Shown in pieces: positions 22,973 to 32,146 of a stretch of DNA of 42,962 nt (position 1 is its first letter; every line of letters begins with the position of its first letter). The stretch lies in NCBI RefSeq assembly GCF_938029845.1, contig NZ_CALHGG010000018.1, forward strand, positions 1 to 42,962. Reading direction: 5' to 3'. This stretch comes from an uncultured Capnocytophaga sp. (GTDB taxonomy: Bacteria > Bacteroidota > Bacteroidia > Flavobacteriales > Flavobacteriaceae). A program made the translations under genes and the position numbers. The notes under the pieces were generated by a model, which searched no databases, had not been told where the DNA came from, and was given only the letters and a program-made list of their open reading frames with translations.

Positions 22973-23515
22973 ATGTCTAATACTATTTACACTCAATTTG
23001 AATTTGAATCTGAATTCAAAAGTAACCAAACTTATTTCTTTGATAATAATATTTGGATTTCCTTATGTTCTCCCATTAACAATAACCCTAAGAAGCAAAG
23101 AAAAGTAAGTAATTTTCTATCAAAAATAGAACATCATAATTCTCAAATAGCTTTAGTCAGTCTTGTCATTAGTGAATTTACCAATACAACTATACGCTTT
23201 TACTTCAATTTATGGAAAGACCGTACTCAGAACTATGGGGCTGATTATAAGAGAGATTATAAACCAACTACAGATTTTCAGGATAAACTAACAGAGGTAA
23301 AATCATTGGTTAGATTTATATACCAACTGGATATTGTTGAAAAATACCCCGATAGCTTCAATGCTATAGCCCTTGATCCTATTATGGAGAACTTTCATAT
23401 TGACTTCAATGACGCTTACTACCTTGAACTCTGTGCCAGAAATAATTGGATTTTAGTAACTTCAGATAATGATTTTGATAGTATAGACAAAGGGATTACC
23501 ATTGTCAAAATTTAA
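22973..23515 (+). CDS. PIN-domain ribonuclease-like protein
   Basis: 180 residues. The four acidic PIN positions can be picked out: D24 in YFFDNNIWISL, E68 in LVISEFTN, D147 in DFNDAYYLELC, and D165/D167 in ILVTSDNDF. PIN domains are metal-dependent ribonucleases, often VapC-type toxins acting on tRNA or rRNA. It is longer than classical VapC (about 130), with an Arg/Lys/Tyr-rich helical insert (about 75-115). The gene is coupled to the DUF4325-like gene in front (2 nt) and is followed 14 nt later by rsmA, so all three may share a transcript. AT-rich codon use suggests recent arrival. Confidence 0.75.
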   Translation: MSNTIYTQFEFESEFKSNQTYFFDNNIWISLCSPINNNPKKQRKVSNFLSKIEHHNSQIALVSLVISEFTNTTIRFYFNLWKDRTQNYGADYKRDYKPTTDFQDKLTEVKSLVRFIYQLDIVEKYPDSFNAIALDPIMENFHIDFNDAYYLELCARNNWILVTSDNDFDSIDKGITIVKI

Positions 23516-23529
23516 AGCAGAAATAATAT

Positions 23530-24321
23530 ATGTCCCAAAAATCCTCCGTACAGCCCAAAAAACACTTAGGACAACACTTCCTCACAGACCTAAATATTGC
23601 CCAACAAATAGCGCAAACCCTCTCTCTGAATGGTTATGAGCGGATATTGGAGATAGGGCCAGGTACGGGAGTACTTACCCAATTCCTTTTAGAGAAAGAT
23701 ACAGAAACTTTTGTTATTGAGATTGATAAGGAATCGGTAGCTTACCTAGAAGCTTATTTCCCTAAGTTAAGAGGACATATCCTCTCCGAAGACTTTCTAA
23801 AGTTTGACATTGTCAATTATTTTGACAAGAAACCCTTTGCCATTATAGGGAATTTCCCTTACAATATTTCTTCTCAGATTGTATTTAAGCTTTTGGAGAT
23901 TCGTTTTTTTGTACCTGAGTTTGCAGGTATGTTCCAGAAAGAAGTAGCAGAACGTATCTGTGAGGGACCTGGAAGCAAGTCCTATGGTATCCTCTCTGTC
24001 CTTACTCAGGCCTTTTATGAGACAGAATACCTATTCACCGTACCTGAACATGTATTTAACCCTCCTCCAAAAGTAAAAAGTGGGGTTATTCGCCTCAGGC
24101 GCAAGGAGGATTATAGCCTCCCTTGTGATGAAAAGACCTTTTTCTTAGTAGTAAAAACAGCCTTCGGTCAGCGCCGCAAGACTTTGCGCAACAGTCTCAA
24201 ATCCTTCCTCTTGGAGCGCGAAGCCCTCAAGACAGAACCTCTGTTTGACAAGCGTCCTGAGATGCTCTCTGTTGCTGAATTTATCACCCTCACCCAGTGG
24301 TTGAGTGCGCCCCTTTCTTAA
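23530..24321 (+). CDS. rsmA: 16S rRNA dimethyladenosine transferase RsmA/KsgA
   Basis: 263 residues, the usual KsgA length. It dimethylates two adjacent adenosines in the 3' hairpin of 16S rRNA, using SAM. Motifs are [11 protein letters not shown] at the N-terminus, the SAM-binding [21 protein letters not shown], the catalytic NFPYNISS, and the C-terminal [12 protein letters not shown]. It starts 14 nt after the PIN gene. Its stop TAA (24319-24321) interlocks with the stop of the convergent FabG-like gene, a 4-nt overlap. Confidence 0.97.
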   Translation: MSQKSSVQPKKHLGQHFLTDLNIAQQIAQTLSLNGYERILEIGPGTGVLTQFLLEKDTETFVIEIDKESVAYLEAYFPKLRGHILSEDFLKFDIVNYFDKKPFAIIGNFPYNISSQIVFKLLEIRFFVPEFAGMFQKEVAERICEGPGSKSYGILSVLTQAFYETEYLFTVPEHVFNPPPKVKSGVIRLRRKEDYSLPCDEKTFFLVVKTAFGQRRKTLRNSLKSFLLEREALKTEPLFDKRPEMLSVAEFITLTQWLSAPLS

Positions 24322-25049
24322 GAATAAATGCCTCCGTTGATATGGATTACCTCCCCTGTGATGTAACTTGCTTTCTCTGAGGCCAAGAAACTTACCAATT
24401 CGGCGACTTCTTGTGCCTTGCCAAAGCGCCCCATAGGAATAAGTTTACAGAGTTCTTTTTCATCCAATTCAGCGGTCATATCCGTCTGTATAAAACCAGG
24501 AGCTACAGCATTCACTGTGATATTGCGCTTGGCTACCTCTTGTGCCAGCGCCTTAGTTGCCGCCACTAAAGCTCCCTTCGCTGCAGAATAATTCACCTGC
24601 CCTGCTGTTCCTTTCACTCCTGATACGGAAGCCACATTGATGATTCGCCCTGTGCGTTGGCGTAGCATTTTTTGTAAGAAAAAGTGAGTTACATGGTAAA
24701 ACCCGTCTAAGGTAGTTTTCAGTACTTTATCCCACTCCTCATAAGGCATCCACATAAATAACCCATCTCGGGTAATTCCCGCATTATTGACAATCACCTC
24801 TACTTGTGCTTCCTTATTAGCCTCTTGCCACTGGGAAAGTACTTGTTCGGTTTGCTCTTTATCTGTCACATCAAAACGAAGCAACTCACCTGTTCCTCCC
24901 AAGCGTTGAACACTTTCAAGCGTCTCTTGGGCGGCTTGCTCATTGCTTTGGTAGTTAATCAATATATGATAGGGGCTATCTACGGCTAATTTCTCACAAA
25001 TAGCTCGTCCTATCCCTCTGGAACCTCCTGTAATAATTGCACACTTCAT
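24318..25049 (-). CDS. FabG-like 3-oxoacyl-ACP reductase (SDR)
   Basis: 243 residues, a classical short-chain dehydrogenase/reductase. The NADP-binding [10 protein letters not shown] is near residue 6. NNAG (about 91-94) follows, then the catalytic Ser in VASVSGVKG and the Y-x3-K pair in NYSAAKGA, and the C-terminal PGFIQTDM and [12 protein letters not shown] segments seen in FabG. It would reduce 3-oxoacyl-ACP in fatty-acid or polyene synthesis. Housekeeping fabG usually sits with acpP/fabF, and this copy does not, so it may be a paralogue. It overlaps the rsmA stop by 4 nt and lies downstream of the E1 gene across a large inverted repeat. Confidence 0.88.
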   Translation of the reverse strand: MKCAIITGGSRGIGRAICEKLAVDSPYHILINYQSNEQAAQETLESVQRLGGTGELLRFDVTDKEQTEQVLSQWQEANKEAQVEVIVNNAGITRDGLFMWMPYEEWDKVLKTTLDGFYHVTHFFLQKMLRQRTGRIINVASVSGVKGTAGQVNYSAAKGALVAATKALAQEVAKRNITVNAVAPGFIQTDMTAELDEKELCKLIPMGRFGKAQEVAELVSFLASEKASYITGEVIHINGGIYS

Positions 25050-25056
25050 AAATAAT

Positions 25057-25110
25057 TAATGATTAATGATTAATGCCAATAAAATTAATGGCATTAATCA
25101 TTAATCATTA
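25057..25110. repeat. 21-bp perfect inverted repeat with 7-bp internal periodicity
   Basis: The arms 25057-25077 and 25090-25110 are perfect complements around a 12-nt loop. Each arm is built from ATTAATG/CATTAAT units repeated every seven bases. It lies between the E1 dehydrogenase stop and the fabG-like start (minus strand). It could act as an attenuator or terminator, but the arms are very AT-rich and no clean T-run follows. Confidence 0.75.
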
Positions 25111-25151
25111 TTGGCATTAACTGTTACCTTTTACTTTTTAACTGTTACCTA

Positions 25152-27563
25152 TTACCTAAATTCAGGGTATTTAATAGGATTGATCTCATTCATAATCGCA
25201 TATACCTTTTCAAACACATCCTCTACATTGGGTTTAGAGAAATAATCCCCATCGGAGGCATAGGCAGGTCGGTGCGATTTAGCAGTAAGTGTTTGTGGCT
25301 TGCTATCCAAATAGCGATAAGCATTCTGTTTTTCCACAATCTCCTGCATCAGATAAGCCGAAGCCCCTCCTTCCACATCTTCATCTACGATGAGTAGGTT
25401 ATTCGTTTTCTGAACACTCTTCACTGTATCGTGGTTGATGTCGAAAGGAATCAGTGATTGAGCATCTATAATCTCAACGCTGATATCTACTTTATCAAGT
25501 TCTTTGGCTGCTTGCTCTACTATACGCAAAGTAGACCCATAGGAAACTACCGTTATATCACGTCCTTCACGGATGGTCTCCACTACCCCTATAGGTGTAG
25601 TGAATTCGCCCAAATTGCTAGGCATAAGCTCTTTTGTACGATAACCATTGAGACATTCCACTACGAAAGCAGGTTGGTTCCCCTTGAGCAAAGTATTATA
25701 GAAACCTGCTGCCTTAGTCATATTACGAGGCACTAGGAAATACACCCCGCGAAGGAAGTTAAGCAATCCTGCCATAGGTGATCCGGAGTGCCAGATACCT
25801 TCCAAACGATGACCTCGCGTACGTACAATCAAAGGGGCTTTCTGGTAGCCGCAAGTACGGTAGCTTAGTGTGGCCAAATCATCCGTAAGAGTCTGCAAGG
25901 CATAGGGGGTATAGTCTAGATATTGGATTTCTGCAATAGGTCTTAGCCCACGCATAGCCATACCTACTCCTTGCCCTATGATAGAGGACTCTCGGATACT
26001 GGTGTCATCTATACGGGTTACCCCATATTTTTCTTGCAGGCCTTCCAATCCTTGATTCACATCTCCTATCTTTCCTGTATCTTCACCAAAGGTAAGTAGG
26101 TTAGGATATTTGGCAAAAAGGGCGTCAAAGTTATCCCTAAGCACAATACGAGCATCTACCTCTGGAGCATCAGGAGCATACTCAGGGGCTACCTGTTGCA
26201 CAAAAAGTGGATTCTTATCATCCTCACTATACAAATGGGAACTATAACGCTCTTGTAGCTTTTCAAGGATATCTCTGAGCCATTTCTTTAGATTCTCTGT
26301 AGGTGTATTCTCCTCACCTGCTGCATAGCGCAATACCTTGCGAGCGGTACTGACAATATCACGATACAGCGGCACTTCTATTTCAGCAAGCGCATCTTTC
26401 AGTTGAGAGATTTCAAGGCTATAGAAGCACTCTTTTTCCATCTCATAGATCAGATTAATCAGCTCTCGCTTGGCCGCTTTGATAGGAGTTATATATTCAT
26501 TCCAAGCCTTATCTCTGGCATCTTTCACTTCTTTTTTAGCCTCTTCCTCTATGGCTTGTAGCTCGTTTTCGGAAGCGAAGCCTGTATCTATAAGCCACTT
26601 ACGGAATTGTACATTACAGTCATATTCTCTTTCCCACTCAAGGCGTTCTTGAGATTTGTAGCGCTCATGAGAGCCTGAAGTGGAGTGACCTTGGGGCTGT
26701 GTAAGTTCAGTAACATGGATTAGGGAAGGTACATGTTCGGTACGTGCGAGGTTTCCTGCCTTGGCGTAAATCTCCATTAGGGAAGGATAATCCCACCCTT
26801 TCACTGTGTATATATCAAAGCCCTTATGATTGGAATCACGCTGGAATCCTTTGAGTGCCTCGGAGATACTTTCCTTAACGGTATGGTAGGAAGCCGGCAC
26901 AGAAATACCGTAATTATCATCCCATACACTCATCACTACAGGCACCTGTAACACTCCTATTGCATTGAAGGCTTCAAAGAAAAGACCTTCGCTAGTACTT
27001 GCATTACCTATAGTTCCCCAAGCCACCTCATTTCCATTATTGGAAAAATTCTCACTATTGGGAATAGAAAGACTGCGGTATATCTTGGAGGCTTGAGCAA
27101 GTCCTACCAAGCGCGGGATCTGCCCTGCAGTACAAGACACATCACTGGCTGTATTGTATTGATCTACCAACCTCTTCCAGTTTCCTTGCTCATCAAGGCT
27201 ATGGGTAGCAAAGTGCCCCCCCATTTGTCGCCCACCACTATGAGGTTCATGGGTGACATCATTATCTGCATAGATTCCTGCAAAAAACTGCTTAGGTGTG
27301 TATTCACCTATGGCTATCATAAAAGTTTGGTCTCGGTAGTAGCCACTGCGGAAATCTCCTTTTTGGAAAGCACGTGCCATAGCTATCTGTGGCAATTCCT
27401 TTCCATCTCCAAAGATACCAAATTTAGCCTTTCCTGTAAGCACTTCTCTTCGCCCAGCAAGACTACATTCGCGGCTGAGAACAGCTATCATATAATCCTC
27501 CAAGGCTTGTTTTCTAAGATCCTCAAGGGGCATACTTTTTAAAAAAGGGGTTGTTGTATCCAT
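25152..27563 (-). CDS. Fused alpha/beta E1 component of a 2-oxoacid dehydrogenase complex
   Basis: 803 residues combining E1-alpha (about 1-400) and E1-beta (about 470-803), the fused thiamine-diphosphate E1 found in Bacteroidota and usually assigned to branched-chain 2-oxoacid dehydrogenase. Seen in alpha: GREE-like RREVLTG, the YYRDQT segment and the cofactor site G186-N187-A188-S followed by VWDDNYGIS. Seen in beta: FGEDTGKIGDVNQGL, RIDDTSIRESSIIGQGVGMA, and a transketolase C-domain (VVSYGSTLRIVEQAA, ESLIPFD-like SLIPFD). The cofactor motif differs from canonical GDG...NN. E2/E3 genes are not adjacent. The substrate (branched-chain or pyruvate) cannot be fixed from sequence alone. Confidence 0.88.
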   Translation of the reverse strand: MDTTTPFLKSMPLEDLRKQALEDYMIAVLSRECSLAGRREVLTGKAKFGIFGDGKELPQIAMARAFQKGDFRSGYYRDQTFMIAIGEYTPKQFFAGIYADNDVTHEPHSGGRQMGGHFATHSLDEQGNWKRLVDQYNTASDVSCTAGQIPRLVGLAQASKIYRSLSIPNSENFSNNGNEVAWGTIGNASTSEGLFFEAFNAIGVLQVPVVMSVWDDNYGISVPASYHTVKESISEALKGFQRDSNHKGFDIYTVKGWDYPSLMEIYAKAGNLARTEHVPSLIHVTELTQPQGHSTSGSHERYKSQERLEWEREYDCNVQFRKWLIDTGFASENELQAIEEEAKKEVKDARDKAWNEYITPIKAAKRELINLIYEMEKECFYSLEISQLKDALAEIEVPLYRDIVSTARKVLRYAAGEENTPTENLKKWLRDILEKLQERYSSHLYSEDDKNPLFVQQVAPEYAPDAPEVDARIVLRDNFDALFAKYPNLLTFGEDTGKIGDVNQGLEGLQEKYGVTRIDDTSIRESSIIGQGVGMAMRGLRPIAEIQYLDYTPYALQTLTDDLATLSYRTCGYQKAPLIVRTRGHRLEGIWHSGSPMAGLLNFLRGVYFLVPRNMTKAAGFYNTLLKGNQPAFVVECLNGYRTKELMPSNLGEFTTPIGVVETIREGRDITVVSYGSTLRIVEQAAKELDKVDISVEIIDAQSLIPFDINHDTVKSVQKTNNLLIVDEDVEGGASAYLMQEIVEKQNAYRYLDSKPQTLTAKSHRPAYASDGDYFSKPNVEDVFEKVYAIMNEINPIKYPEFR

Positions 27564-27622
27564 AAAAAATTAATTTTGTAAAACAAAGTCCAAAAGCTGG
27601 GTAAAATAATCAAAGTACCCTA

Positions 27623-28177
27623 TCACACCTTAAGGATTTCTGCTTCCTTCTTAGCGAGAATTTCATCTATCTGCTTGATATACTTATCAGTAAGTTTCTG
27701 TACGCGTTCTTCTGCGTCTTTTTTAATATCATCAGAAGATTCTGTTTTCTTAATCTCCTTATTGGCCTCTTGGCGTGCATTACGCACCCCTATTTTTGCT
27801 TCTTCACTTTCGCCTTTGGCTTGTTTGACTAACTCCTTACGGCGTTCCTCTGTCAATGGCGGCACACTGATGATGATCACTTCCCCATTATTCATAGGAT
27901 TAAAGCCCAGATTGGCAACCATGATGGCTTTTTCTATGACCGATAGCATGTTTTTCTCCCATGGCTGTATGCTAATGGTTCGTGAGTCAGGGGTATTTAC
28001 ATTGGCCACTTGCGCCAAAGGCGTCTGTGAACCATAGTAATCCACAAATATGCTTCCAAGCATCTGAGGAGAGGCCTTACCTGCACGGATATTGAGTAAT
28101 GATTTTTCTAAGTGTGCTACAGAATCCTGCATAGCCTCTTTGGTGGTCTCTAAAATGAGATCTATTTCTTCGTTCAT
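27623..28177 (-). CDS. frr: Ribosome recycling factor
   Basis: 184 residues, full length. With EF-G it splits post-termination ribosomes. Diagnostic stretches are LLNIRAGKASPQML, VNTPDSRTISIQPWEK, NLGFNPMNNGEVI, the PPLTEERRKELVKQAK hinge and RNARQEANKEIKK. pyrH, its usual upstream neighbour, is absent: the DNA upstream is intergenic and then a divergent GH32 gene. A -7 box at 28217-28210 supports its own promoter. Confidence 0.97.
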   Translation of the reverse strand: MNEEIDLILETTKEAMQDSVAHLEKSLLNIRAGKASPQMLGSIFVDYYGSQTPLAQVANVNTPDSRTISIQPWEKNMLSVIEKAIMVANLGFNPMNNGEVIIISVPPLTEERRKELVKQAKGESEEAKIGVRNARQEANKEIKKTESSDDIKKDAEERVQKLTDKYIKQIDEILAKKEAEILKV

Positions 28178-28209
28178 ATCTGAGTTATTTTTTCACCTGT
28201 TTCAGCTGG

Positions 28210-28217
28210 CAAAGATA
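28210..28217 (-). promoter_or_regulatory. -7 box of frr
   Basis: TATCTTTG on the minus strand, 32 bp upstream of the frr ATG. No clean TTG is found at 19-21 bp, so it is a partial match. Confidence 0.45.
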
Positions 28218-28376
28218 CAAAATTAAAATCAAAAAGTTGTCAGTTTTTAGTTTTTAGTTTTCAGGTGTTTTCCGAAACTCAAAACTCAAAATTACATTTG
28301 GCTTTCAGGCGTTTACAAAAAAATTCTTTTTTTAAATAAAAAACACTAAAAAATTTATTTATTACAAAAAAATAAT

Positions 28377-28384
28377 TACCTTTG
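28377..28384 (+). promoter_or_regulatory. -7 box of the GH32-fructokinase operon
   Basis: TACCTTTG fits TAnnTTTG in a very AT-rich context, about 55 bp before the ATG. The -33 position is a T-run without a clear TTG. Confidence 0.4.
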
Positions 28385-28439
28385 ACACAGCATAGCGCCT
28401 ATCTCTGAAAAGACATATTTCCTCTTTAATTACAATACT

Positions 28440-30653
28440 ATGAGAAAAAGTTTCTTATATAGTTCTTTTTCCTTATTAGCGCTGACGGCCTGCGACAATA
28501 AGGATAGCCTTATAATAGAAGATTTTGAATCTGGTTCTTTTGAAAATTGGACTATGGAGGGCGATGCCTTTGGTGGAACTCCTGAAAAAGGAGCACTTCC
28601 TGGACAACAGCCCCTAGTAGGCCTTGAAGGAAAGTTCCTCGCCAATAGCTTCCACAATGGGGATGACTCTCGTGGAACGCTCACCAGCAAGCCCTTCCGT
28701 ATAGAGCGAGATTATATCAATTTCCTTATAGGAGGCGGCATGTCCCAAGACACCTATATAGAACTGCTTGTAAATGGACAGAGCGTCCATAAGACTCACA
28801 ATCTTATAGAGAGTGAAACCTTACAGCTAATGAGCTGGGATGTAAGGGCTTACAAAGGTCAAGAAGCCACCCTACGTATCGTGGATAACCAGCGTGGCAG
28901 CTGGGGACATATCCTTGTAGATGCGATTGAACAAAGTAATCAATACAAAAGTAACATCATGGAAAACTATACCCTTTCTTATGATATTTCCAAGAAATAT
29001 CTACTACTCCCTATTGAAGATAATGCCCCAGAAACCACAGTACAACTTCTAGTCAATGGGGAGAAAATAGGAATTGCACAGAATATCCGCCTTGCCAAAA
29101 CTCATATCCAATATTGGCTTCCCTTATCGGTAGAGGCTTACAAAGGCAAAAAAATCAGCCTTGTCTTCGGGCAAGCTACCAAAAGTGATATAGGTATCAA
29201 CCAGATAAAACCTTCAGATACTTTTGACTACAACTACCAAGAGACTTATCGCCCCAATTACCACTTTACGCCCCCCTATGGTTGGATGAATGACCCCAAT
29301 GGCATGGTATATCACAACGGAGAATATCACCTCTTCTACCAATACAATCCCTATGGAGCACGCTGGGGCAATATGCATTGGGGGCATGCCGTAAGTGAGG
29401 ATATGATTCACTGGAAGCACCTACCTGTGGCGATTGCTCCCGACGAATTAGGCGCTATTTTTTCGGGTAGTGCCGTGGTAGATAAGCACAATACCGCAGG
29501 CTTCGGCAAAGGGGCTATTGTAGCCTTCTACACTTCGGCTGGTCAGCAACAAACGCAATCCATCGCTTATAGCTTGGACAACGGACGCACCTTCACCAAG
29601 TATGCCCACAACCCTGTAATCCCGAACCCTGGTATAGAAGACTTCCGAGATCCTAAGGTATTTTGGTACGCTCCTCAGAACAAATGGATTATGTCCTTGG
29701 CTACTTCCCAGACTATCACTTTCTATACTTCCAAGAATCTCAAACAGTGGGAAAAACTCAGTGAATTTGGAGAAAATATAGGCGCCCATACAGGCGTATG
29801 GGAATGTCCTGACCTCTTCCCTCTTGTCTATGAGGGAAAAACCAAATGGGTGCTCTTTGTCAGCATCAACCCTGGTGGACCCAATGGAGGAAATGCTACC
29901 CAGTACTTTATAGGTGATTTTGACGGCACCACCTTTACCCCTGACTCACTCCCCTATCCACTATGGATTGATTACGGTCGTGACAACTATGCAGGAGTTA
30001 CTTGGAGTAATATTCCTGAAAGTGACGGACGTAGGCTTTTCCTTGGCTGGATGAATAACTGGGATTATGGAAATGTCGTACCTACCCATAATTTCCGCAG
30101 TGCAATGACTCTCCCTAGAGAACTCCGATTAGCCCATAATGGCGAGCACTTGGTAGTGGCTAGCTTCCCTGTGAAAGAGGTAGGAGAGGAGAGAGAAGGG
30201 GCTTCTATCATTATGGACAAACTCACCGAAGACACCTTACATATAGGATCTGACTATTATAACAATGGCTATGTATTGAGCTTTACTATCAAACCTAATG
30301 GACTTTCAATATTTGATTTTACTTTGCAAAACAACAAAGGAGAAAAAATCATTTACACCTTTGATACTAATAAGAAGACTTTTATAGTGGATAGAACCCA
30401 AAGCGGACTCGCTGACTTTAGCAGCAACTTTGCTACCCCTCTTATCAAAGCTCCTCTTACCAAAAAGGACAGCTATACTATACATATATGGGTAGACAAG
30501 GCTTCTACTGAGGTGTTTGTCAATGGAGGAGAATTAGCTCAGACCAATATTGCCTTCCCTACTGAACCTTATAATCAATTAAAGTTCGATTTGAGGGGAA
30601 ATATAGCCATCAGCGTAGATAATATCACCCTTTATAAGGTAAAACATGACTAA
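28440..30653 (+). CDS. GH32 fructan hydrolase lipoprotein (levanase/exo-fructosidase type)
   Basis: 737 residues. A lipoprotein signal ends at C18 (LLALTAC). An extra beta-rich domain (about 25-265), not part of the usual GH32 core, carries DFESGSFENWTMEGDAFG and may bind carbohydrate. The five-bladed propeller follows with all three catalytic acids: nucleophile D285 in WMNDPNG, transition-state D404 in FRDPKVFW and acid/base E455 in WECPDLF. A C-terminal beta-sandwich (about 590-737) ends in VEVFVNGG-like SFTxxx strands. It should release fructose from levan, inulin or sucrose at the cell surface. The fructokinase gene 24 nt downstream supports fructose as the product. No SusC/SusD pair is in the window. 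Confidence 0.93.
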   Translation: MRKSFLYSSFSLLALTACDNKDSLIIEDFESGSFENWTMEGDAFGGTPEKGALPGQQPLVGLEGKFLANSFHNGDDSRGTLTSKPFRIERDYINFLIGGGMSQDTYIELLVNGQSVHKTHNLIESETLQLMSWDVRAYKGQEATLRIVDNQRGSWGHILVDAIEQSNQYKSNIMENYTLSYDISKKYLLLPIEDNAPETTVQLLVNGEKIGIAQNIRLAKTHIQYWLPLSVEAYKGKKISLVFGQATKSDIGINQIKPSDTFDYNYQETYRPNYHFTPPYGWMNDPNGMVYHNGEYHLFYQYNPYGARWGNMHWGHAVSEDMIHWKHLPVAIAPDELGAIFSGSAVVDKHNTAGFGKGAIVAFYTSAGQQQTQSIAYSLDNGRTFTKYAHNPVIPNPGIEDFRDPKVFWYAPQNKWIMSLATSQTITFYTSKNLKQWEKLSEFGENIGAHTGVWECPDLFPLVYEGKTKWVLFVSINPGGPNGGNATQYFIGDFDGTTFTPDSLPYPLWIDYGRDNYAGVTWSNIPESDGRRLFLGWMNNWDYGNVVPTHNFRSAMTLPRELRLAHNGEHLVVASFPVKEVGEEREGASIIMDKLTEDTLHIGSDYYNNGYVLSFTIKPNGLSIFDFTLQNNKGEKIIYTFDTNKKTFIVDRTQSGLADFSSNFATPLIKAPLTKKDSYTIHIWVDKASTEVFVNGGELAQTNIAFPTEPYNQLKFDLRGNIAISVDNITLYKVKHD

Positions 30654-30677
30654 GTAATCACTTCAATTTATTCAATT

Positions 30678-31556
30678 ATGAAAAATATTATCGTAGGATT
30701 GGGAGAAATCCTCTGGGATGTGTTTCCTGAAAGAAAGATACTAGGCGGAGCTCCTGCCAATTTTGCCTATCATATCTCCCAATTTGGGTTCAATGGCTAT
30801 GCTGTAAGCGCCATAGGGAAAGACCTCTTGGGCAAGGAAATTTTGGATAGTTTAGAACAAAAAGGACTTAACCACTTAATCGAGAGCACCGATTTTCCCA
30901 CAGGAGAAGTCAAAGTAAATGTAGATAACTGGGGAGTTCCCCAATACAAGATCTGCGAAGGAGTGGCATGGGACAATATCCCCTTTACTCCTGCCTTGGC
31001 GAATCTTGCCAAAGAAACACAAGTGGTATGTTTCGGTTCTTTAGCACAACGCAATGAAGTGTCTCGCGCTACTATTCATGCCTTTTTGGATGCTATGCCT
31101 AAGGATAGTCTCAAAATCTTTGACATTAACCTAAGACTCCATTATTACACTAAAGAAGTTATTGAATTCTCGCTTGAAAAAGCCCATATCCTCAAAATAA
31201 ATGACGAAGAAGTAGTAAAAATAGCGCAACTCTTCGGATGGGAAGGTACAGAAAAGGAGATTTGCAAGCAATTACTTAGCAAATACCAACTTGATATTCT
31301 AATCCTTACCAAGGGAACCGAAGGTAGTTGGGTATTAACCCCCAAAGAAGAATCTTTCTTGCCTACTCCAAAGATTACCATTGCTGATACGGTAGGGGCT
31401 GGAGATTCCTTTACTGCTGCCTTTATTGCTTCTCATCTTCATGGACGCTGCCTAGTAGCCTCCCACCAATTAGCGGTAGAGGTTTCCGCTTATGTATGCC
31501 AGCAACATGGTGCCATGCCTCGCCTTGCTGATGCTCACTTGGAATTATTCAAATAA
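30678..31556 (+). CDS. PfkB family fructokinase
   Basis: 292 residues. PfkB/ribokinase fold: GLGEILWDVFPERKILGGAPANFAYH at the N-terminus holds the sugar-binding GGAPAN motif, and DTVGAGDSFTAAF near residue 237-249 holds the anion hole and the catalytic Asp. It phosphorylates a sugar with ATP in the cytosol. The GH32 gene directly upstream makes fructose the most likely substrate. It converges on the minus-strand membrane-protein gene with only 5 bp between stops, and no clear hairpin is visible there. Confidence 0.92.
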   Translation: MKNIIVGLGEILWDVFPERKILGGAPANFAYHISQFGFNGYAVSAIGKDLLGKEILDSLEQKGLNHLIESTDFPTGEVKVNVDNWGVPQYKICEGVAWDNIPFTPALANLAKETQVVCFGSLAQRNEVSRATIHAFLDAMPKDSLKIFDINLRLHYYTKEVIEFSLEKAHILKINDEEVVKIAQLFGWEGTEKEICKQLLSKYQLDILILTKGTEGSWVLTPKEESFLPTPKITIADTVGAGDSFTAAFIASHLHGRCLVASHQLAVEVSAYVCQQHGAMPRLADAHLELFK

Positions 31557-31561
31557 GCACC

Positions 31562-32146
31562 TTATTTTTTACCTTTTTTTATTCGAACAAGAATAAGAAT
31601 CACAGATAGGAGAAAGGTAAAAATAGCCGTGCCTATAATCCAATATTGCAAGCGGAGAGAACTTTCCTCCATTTGCTGTAGAGAATAAGGTATGCCAAAA
31701 ATGATTTCTTCGGCTGAGAAGAAAAGCAACCCAAAAAGTAGGAATACCACTTGCGACCGCTTGAGTATCTCTATCACTTCTTTCTGTAACAGCATATCAT
31801 AAAGAAGAAATAGGAGTACAGAAAAGAGAATAGGCGCTGTAAAAATAGAAAAATTATGGGTAAGTATCGCAAACAGATAAGCGGCAAAGATAAGATAATT
31901 AACGACTCTTGGGATTTTCAGGTACCAGAGAAATATCAAGAAAGCAAATATTATATAGTAGAATGGGAATAGTATAATGAGCACCTCTTGGTAATTCTCT
32001 CCTAGATCTTGTTCCATGTATCCCAAAAAATCATTGCTGTATAGGAAAAGATACCAAGAAAGCATAGCCAAAAAGGCAAATATTACTTGTATTCTATATT
32101 TTCGCTTTAAGGATACATCCTCTATATGTGGAACTGGAAGTTTCAT
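31562..32146 (-). CDS. Integral membrane protein, uncharacterised
   Basis: 194 residues with about six hydrophobic helices (near 20-36, 55-75, 83-98, 101-118, 133-148, 167-186) and a basic C-terminus RIKKGKK. No family signature is recognised. The ATG at 32146 overlaps the idi stop by 4 nt, so it is translationally coupled to the isopentenyl-diphosphate isomerase gene. A lipid- or isoprenoid-related role is possible but unsupported. Confidence 0.7.
   Translation of the reverse strand: MKLPVPHIEDVSLKRKYRIQVIFAFLAMLSWYLFLYSNDFLGYMEQDLGENYQEVLIILFPFYYIIFAFLIFLWYLKIPRVVNYLIFAAYLFAILTHNFSIFTAPILFSVLLFLLYDMLLQKEVIEILKRSQVVFLLFGLLFFSAEEIIFGIPYSLQQMEESSLRLQYWIIGTAIFTFLLSVILILVRIKKGKK

Noticed and set aside
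25050..25115. Regular repeats considered as a CRISPR-like array
   Set aside because: The units are about 7 bp and contiguous, with no unique spacers and no cas genes; this is a low-complexity inverted repeat.
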